A stretch of 48,290 nucleotides of DNA, from contig NZ_JAUNLM010000013.1 in NCBI RefSeq assembly GCF_030532265.1, forward strand, positions 1 through 48,290, read 5' to 3'. Under the pieces are notes generated by a model. It saw only the letters and a list, made by a program, of their open reading frames with translations. It was not told the DNA's origin and searched no databases. Below, piece by piece: positions 45,238 through 48,290 of this stretch (the first letter of the stretch is position 1; the number at the start of each line of letters is the position of its first letter). The position numbers were made by a program, and so were the translations under genes. This stretch comes from Clostridium sp. GTDB lineage: Bacteria > Bacillota > Clostridia > Clostridiales > Clostridiaceae.

Positions 45238-45903
45238 TTAAAATTTAACTATCATACCTTCTAACTTACTTAAGTCTTCAGCAGATCCTATTGCAACTAT
45301 AATATCTTTACTATTAATCACAAAGTCAGCAGGAGGTGAAAGATTTATTTCATCATCTCTCTTTATAGCCATAACATTTATCCCGTACTTACTTCTAAGT
45401 TTTAACTCTCTTATAGTTTTATCGTTCCAATCTTCTGGAGTCTCTATCTCCATAATACTATAATCAGGAGATAACTCTATAAAATCTAATATACTTTCTG
45501 ATACCAAATTGTGTGCAACTCTAACTCCCATATCCTTTTCTGGTAATATTACTCTGTCTGCACCTATTTTATATAGTACTTTAGCATGTAAATCACTATT
45601 TCCCTTTGCAATAATATATTTAACTCCAAGTTCTTTAACTAAAAGAGTAACCATTACACTTGCTTGTATATTAGAACCAATAGTAACTACTGCAACGTCA
45701 AAATTTCTAAGTCCTAATGTTCTAAGAGCACCTTCATCTGTTGCATCCATTTGAACAGCATGAGTTACCTTATCTGATATATCTTGTATTAAATCTTCAT
45801 CTTTATCTATTACTAAAACGTCATTGCCTAGTCCATATAAAGTTTCAGCAACTGATGATCCAAATCTACCAAGACCAATTACTACAAATTGCTTTTTTAC
45901 CAT
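45238..45903 (-). CDS. ktrA: KtrA-type RCK regulatory subunit of potassium uptake
   Basis: KtrA is a cytoplasmic ring that gates KtrB in response to nucleotides and, in Bacillus, is inhibited by c-di-AMP. The 221 residues have the RCK_N Rossmann fold with VIGLGRFGSSVAETL (about 6-20), a ribose-binding acidic residue in VIDKDE, and an RCK_C domain (about 140-220). The ATG at 45912 touches AGGGG; the one at 45903 is spaced nine bases, so I chose it. AGGGG overlaps the ktrB TAG stop. Confidence 0.94.
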   Translation of the reverse strand: MVKKQFVVIGLGRFGSSVAETLYGLGNDVLVIDKDEDLIQDISDKVTHAVQMDATDEGALRTLGLRNFDVAVVTIGSNIQASVMVTLLVKELGVKYIIAKGNSDLHAKVLYKIGADRVILPEKDMGVRVAHNLVSESILDFIELSPDYSIMEIETPEDWNDKTIRELKLRSKYGINVMAIKRDDEINLSPPADFVINSKDIIVAIGSAEDLSKLEGMIVKF

Positions 45904-45915
45904 ATAATTCATCCC

Positions 45916-47262
45916 CTAACCGATTAAAATCTTACCTTCTGGATATTTATGTGTTTGCTTTTTCTTATTTCTTATAAATGCTAATGCTACAGTCATAGGA
46001 CCAACTCTACCACAATACATAGTTATCATTATAATAATTTTTCCAGCAGTACTTAGCCTTTGGGTAACACCAGTTGTAAGACCAACAGTTCCAAATGCTG
46101 ATGTTGCTTCATACAAAATATTTATAAATGATTCATTTGGGTCAGTTATAGATAATAAAAGTGTAACACCTATAACTAAAGTCATTCCTATAATTAGTAA
46201 AGCAAATGATTTATAAACTAAACTTTTTGAAAATCTTCTTCCAAAAACTTGAGTATCTTCTCTACCTCTTATAACCGAAATTACTGTTAAAATTATAATT
46301 CCAAATGTTGCTGTTTTTAATCCACCTGCAGTTGAACCAGGTGATCCACCAATAAACATTAATATTATAGTTAATAACTTCCCTGAATTTGTCATTCCAT
46401 CTGTAGAAACACTATTAAAACCAGCTGTTCTTGGTGATACAGATGCAAAGAAGGAGTTTAAAACTTTATCATCAAAACTCATATTACCAATAGTTTTTGG
46501 GTTATGCATTTCAAATAAATACATAAAAATAGTTCCACCAATTATAAGAACAACTGTAATTAATATAACTATTTTAGAATGTACAGATAATTTCTTAAGT
46601 CCTCTATAATTATAGACTTCAAGCCATACTGTAAAACCTAAACCTCCTATTATTATAAGAGCACTTATAGTAAGTAAAACTACAACATTACCTGAATATG
46701 AAACAAGAGAACTAAATCCTCCAAATAAATCAAATCCAGCATTACAAAAAGCCGAAATTGAATGGAATATACTATAATAAATTCCTTTTGCTAATCCAAA
46801 CTTCGGAACAAACTGAGTAGATAATAACAAAGCTCCAAAAAATTGTACTGCAAATGTAAATCCAAGAACATATCTAACCATTTTAACAAGACCTTGAATA
46901 TTAAATGTATTCATAGCTTCTTGCATTATAAGTCTATCTCTTAAGGTTATTTTTCTTCCAAGAAGTACAGCTATAAATGTTGCAAAGGACATAAATCCTA
47001 ATCCACCAATTTCAATTAAAAACATTATAACTATTTGCCCAAATTCGTTCCAATGCGTACCAGTATCTAAAGTAATTAATCCTGTTACACATACAGCTGA
47101 TGTTGAAGTAAATAATGCATCTAAAAAGTTTGTACTTTCACCACTTGCAGAAGATATTGGTAAACTTAATAATACACCACCAACAAATATTACTATAAAA
47201 AATCCTAGTGCTAATATTTGTACGCCACTCAACTTCATTTTTTTAGTAAAAAATTTTTTCAT
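45916..47262 (-). CDS. ktrB: KtrB/TrkH-family potassium transporter
   Basis: This is the membrane subunit of the Na+-dependent K+ uptake system. The 448 residues have four M1-P-M2 repeats. The first P-loop has TSTSAVCVTGL (about 51-61), and later loops include SAFCNAGFDLFGGF, SPRTAGFNSV and ATSAFGTVGLTTG with the conserved filter glycines. It pairs with ktrA. The 167 bases before it contain two TATAAT sequences and no visible ydaO-type riboswitch. Confidence 0.94.
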   Translation of the reverse strand: MKKFFTKKMKLSGVQILALGFFIVIFVGGVLLSLPISSASGESTNFLDALFTSTSAVCVTGLITLDTGTHWNEFGQIVIMFLIEIGGLGFMSFATFIAVLLGRKITLRDRLIMQEAMNTFNIQGLVKMVRYVLGFTFAVQFFGALLLSTQFVPKFGLAKGIYYSIFHSISAFCNAGFDLFGGFSSLVSYSGNVVVLLTISALIIIGGLGFTVWLEVYNYRGLKKLSVHSKIVILITVVLIIGGTIFMYLFEMHNPKTIGNMSFDDKVLNSFFASVSPRTAGFNSVSTDGMTNSGKLLTIILMFIGGSPGSTAGGLKTATFGIIILTVISVIRGREDTQVFGRRFSKSLVYKSFALLIIGMTLVIGVTLLLSITDPNESFINILYEATSAFGTVGLTTGVTQRLSTAGKIIIMITMYCGRVGPMTVALAFIRNKKKQTHKYPEGKILIG

Positions 47263-47302
47263 TTAATCACCTCAAAGGTTTATATCCAATATAATATCTA
47301 AT

Positions 47303-47377
47303 ATTTATTATACACCCTTCAATAAAAATATTAACGTGTAAATTTTATCAATACTCTGTTAAAGATTTATTATACAC
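47303..47377 (-). promoter_or_regulatory. Duplicated -10-containing element upstream of ktrB
   Basis: GTGTATAATAAAT occurs twice on the minus strand (47377-47365 and 47315-47303), 62 bases apart. Each copy contains a perfect TATAAT but no good -35. They may be tandem promoters or duplicated operator sites for ktrBA. Confidence 0.4.
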
Positions 47378-47430
47378 ATATTAATAAATTATGAAAACAA
47401 TTTTTGTTTAATTTTATCTATATATAAAGA

Positions 47431-47452
47431 AAATGCGACCTAAGTCGCATTT
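47431..47452 (-). terminator. Terminator after rplT
   Basis: A 9-bp stem AAATGCGAC/GTCGCATTT around a four-base loop, followed on the minus strand by TTCTTTA. It ends the infC-rpmI-rplT transcript a few bases after the rplT stop. Confidence 0.85.
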
Positions 47453-47456
47453 CAAA

Positions 47457-47816
47457 TTAAGCGTTTATATGTTTTTTAGCTACTTCAACTAACTCAGCGA
47501 AAGCTTTTGGATCATTGATAGCTATTTCTGATAACATTTTTCTGTTTATATCTATACCAGCTAATTTGATTCCATTCATGAATCTTGAGTATGAAAGACC
47601 ATTCATTCTTGTAGCTGCATTTATTCTAGCTATCCATAGTCTTCTGTAATCTCTCTTCTTTAATCTTCTTCCAACATAAGCATTTCTTAATGCTCTGATT
47701 ACTGATTCGTTAGCTGTTTTAAATAACTTGCTCTTTCCACCGTAGTATCCTTTTGCAAGTTTTAATACTTTTCTATGATTCTTACGAGCGTTAACTGCTC
47801 TTTTAACTCTTGCCAT
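47457..47816 (-). CDS. rplT: 50S ribosomal protein L20
   Basis: L20 is an early 50S assembly protein. In Bacillus it represses its own operon by binding a leader upstream of infC, which would be outside this window. The 119 residues begin [20 protein letters not shown] and have the conserved [13 protein letters not shown] and [16 protein letters not shown]. The length is normal. It lies 27 bases after rpmI, with AGGAGG before the ATG. Confidence 0.98.
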   Translation of the reverse strand: MARVKRAVNARKNHRKVLKLAKGYYGGKSKLFKTANESVIRALRNAYVGRRLKKRDYRRLWIARINAATRMNGLSYSRFMNGIKLAGIDINRKMLSEIAINDPKAFAELVEVAKKHINA

Positions 47817-47843
47817 TTAACAAAACCTCCTGCGTCTAAACTC

Positions 47844-48041
47844 TTATAGGTATGGTAATAATTTCTTAATTACTTTTTCTTGTGCTACTGATACGTATCC
47901 ACCTTTTCTAAGTTTTCTCTTAGTTTTTGAACTTTTCTTAGTTAATATGTGGCTTCTGAAAGCTTTAGCTCTCTTAAGTTTTCCTGTACCTGTCTTTCTA
48001 AATCTCTTTGCTGCACCTCTATGTGTCTTCATTTTTGGCAT
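47844..48041 (-). CDS. rpmI: 50S ribosomal protein L35
   Basis: A 65-residue basic protein with the L35 signature [20 protein letters not shown] at its start and [19 protein letters not shown] in the middle. It lies between infC and rplT, the usual order. GAGAGGAGG lies before the ATG. Confidence 0.98.
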   Translation of the reverse strand: MPKMKTHRGAAKRFRKTGTGKLKRAKAFRSHILTKKSSKTKRKLRKGGYVSVAQEKVIKKLLPYL

Positions 48042-48063
48042 GATAAAATCCTCCTCTCAAAAG

Positions 48064-48290
48064 TTATGCCTTTTTTGGACCTAAAATCAATGTCATGTTT
48101 CTGCCTTCTCTTTTTGGTTTCTTTTCGATAACACAAACATCTTCAAGTTTTCCAACGAAGTTATCTAGAATTCTTTCAGCTATGTGACCTAATTCCATTT
48201 CTCTTCCTCTAAATCTTACAGTGACTTTGACTTTATCTCCATCTAATAGGAACTTTCTTGCTTTTTTAGCTTTAATTGCAATGTCATTTT
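48064..48290 (-). CDS. infC: Translation initiation factor IF-3, C-terminal part (cut by window edge)
   Basis: The last ~75 codons are present. Read on the minus strand from 48288, they give a C-terminal domain with KKARKFLLDGDKVKVTVRFR, GREMELGHIAERIL and the ending MTLILGPKKA, followed by TAA at 48066-48064. This matches IF-3, which prevents premature subunit joining and checks the initiator tRNA. The 5' part and any L20-responsive leader are beyond the edge. Confidence 0.96.
   Translation of the reverse strand, partial: NDIAIKAKKARKFLLDGDKVKVTVRFRGREMELGHIAERILDNFVGKLEDVCVIEKKPKREGRNMTLILGPKKA

Noticed and set aside
47263-47430. Possible ydaO-type c-di-AMP riboswitch before ktrB
   Set aside because: The leader is short (under 170 bases) and A+T-rich, and I see none of the conserved stems or purine-rich motifs of that riboswitch.
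1-48290. Selenoprotein gene with in-frame TGA
   Set aside because: Given selC I looked for genes that break at TGA and continue in the same frame. All recognised genes are full length, so no candidate is in this window.
1-48290. Mobile element, prophage, CRISPR array or attachment site next to selC
   Set aside because: tRNA genes are common integration sites, but there is no integrase, no repeated tRNA 3' end nearby, and both sides are conserved core genes.

Overview
This window is a compact, very A+T-rich piece of a Gram-positive, probably spore-forming, anaerobic chromosome. It best fits Clostridium sensu stricto, in the broad C. perfringens/C. baratii/C. butyricum neighbourhood. The evidence is the base composition, strong AGGAGG-type ribosome binding sites, some TTG and GTG starts, a meso-DAP-type MurE together with DapF, SpoVD and PdaA homologues, a phenylalanine T-box, and gene orders known from Bacillus and Clostridium (infC-rpmI-rplT, trmH-pheST-zapA-mutS2, and the dcw cluster). 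Nearly everything is on the minus strand. Only rqcH, selC and pdaA are on the plus strand.

Layout along the direction of minus-strand transcription, from high to low coordinates. infC (cut by the window edge)-rpmI-rplT; ktrB-ktrA-trmH; T-box-pheS-pheT; a ZapA with a very long coiled-coil tail; rlhA-like U32 protein-mutS2; a pseudouridine-kinase-like PfkB protein; a DUF523 protein-rplY; a TPR protein-cyclodeaminase pair convergent with pdaA (+); ychF; selC (+), the selenocysteine tRNA; then the division and wall cluster. That cluster is rsmH-ftsL-spoVD/ftsI, murE-murF-mraY-spoVE/ftsW, ftsQ-DUF881-sbp-DUF881, yggS-sepF-yggT-ylmH-divIVA. It is followed by rluD-pyrR-THUMP methyltransferase (convergent with rqcH, +), dapF-lipoprotein, a nine-gene type IV pilus/type II secretion-like operon, and efp.

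Themes. (1) Peptidoglycan precursor synthesis and septation: DapF supplies meso-DAP, MurE/MurF/MraY build lipid I, FtsW/SpoVE plus SpoVD/FtsI polymerise and crosslink it, and FtsL, FtsQ, SepF, ZapA and DivIVA organise the septum. ftsZ, ftsA, mraZ, murD and murG are not in the window. (2) Translation and its quality control: EF-P, RqcH, MutS2, YlmH, PheST, YchF, L20, L35, L25, IF-3 and several rRNA-modifying enzymes. (3) A reduced and diverged type IV pilus assembly operon with PilB, PilC, four prepilin-like proteins and three short membrane or platform proteins.

The most unusual signals are non-coding. mraY has a perfect 10-nt Shine-Dalgarno sequence separated from its ATG by a 10-bp hairpin that would loop out and restore normal spacing, and a second copy of the 3' arm lies in the first codons of mraY. 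A 60-bp perfect palindrome separates selC from ychF. A 23-bp inverted repeat contains the stop codons of two convergent genes. A duplicated ribosome-binding-site block with a sequestering hairpin precedes the TPR gene. I saw no mobile element, CRISPR array, prophage gene or broken gene.
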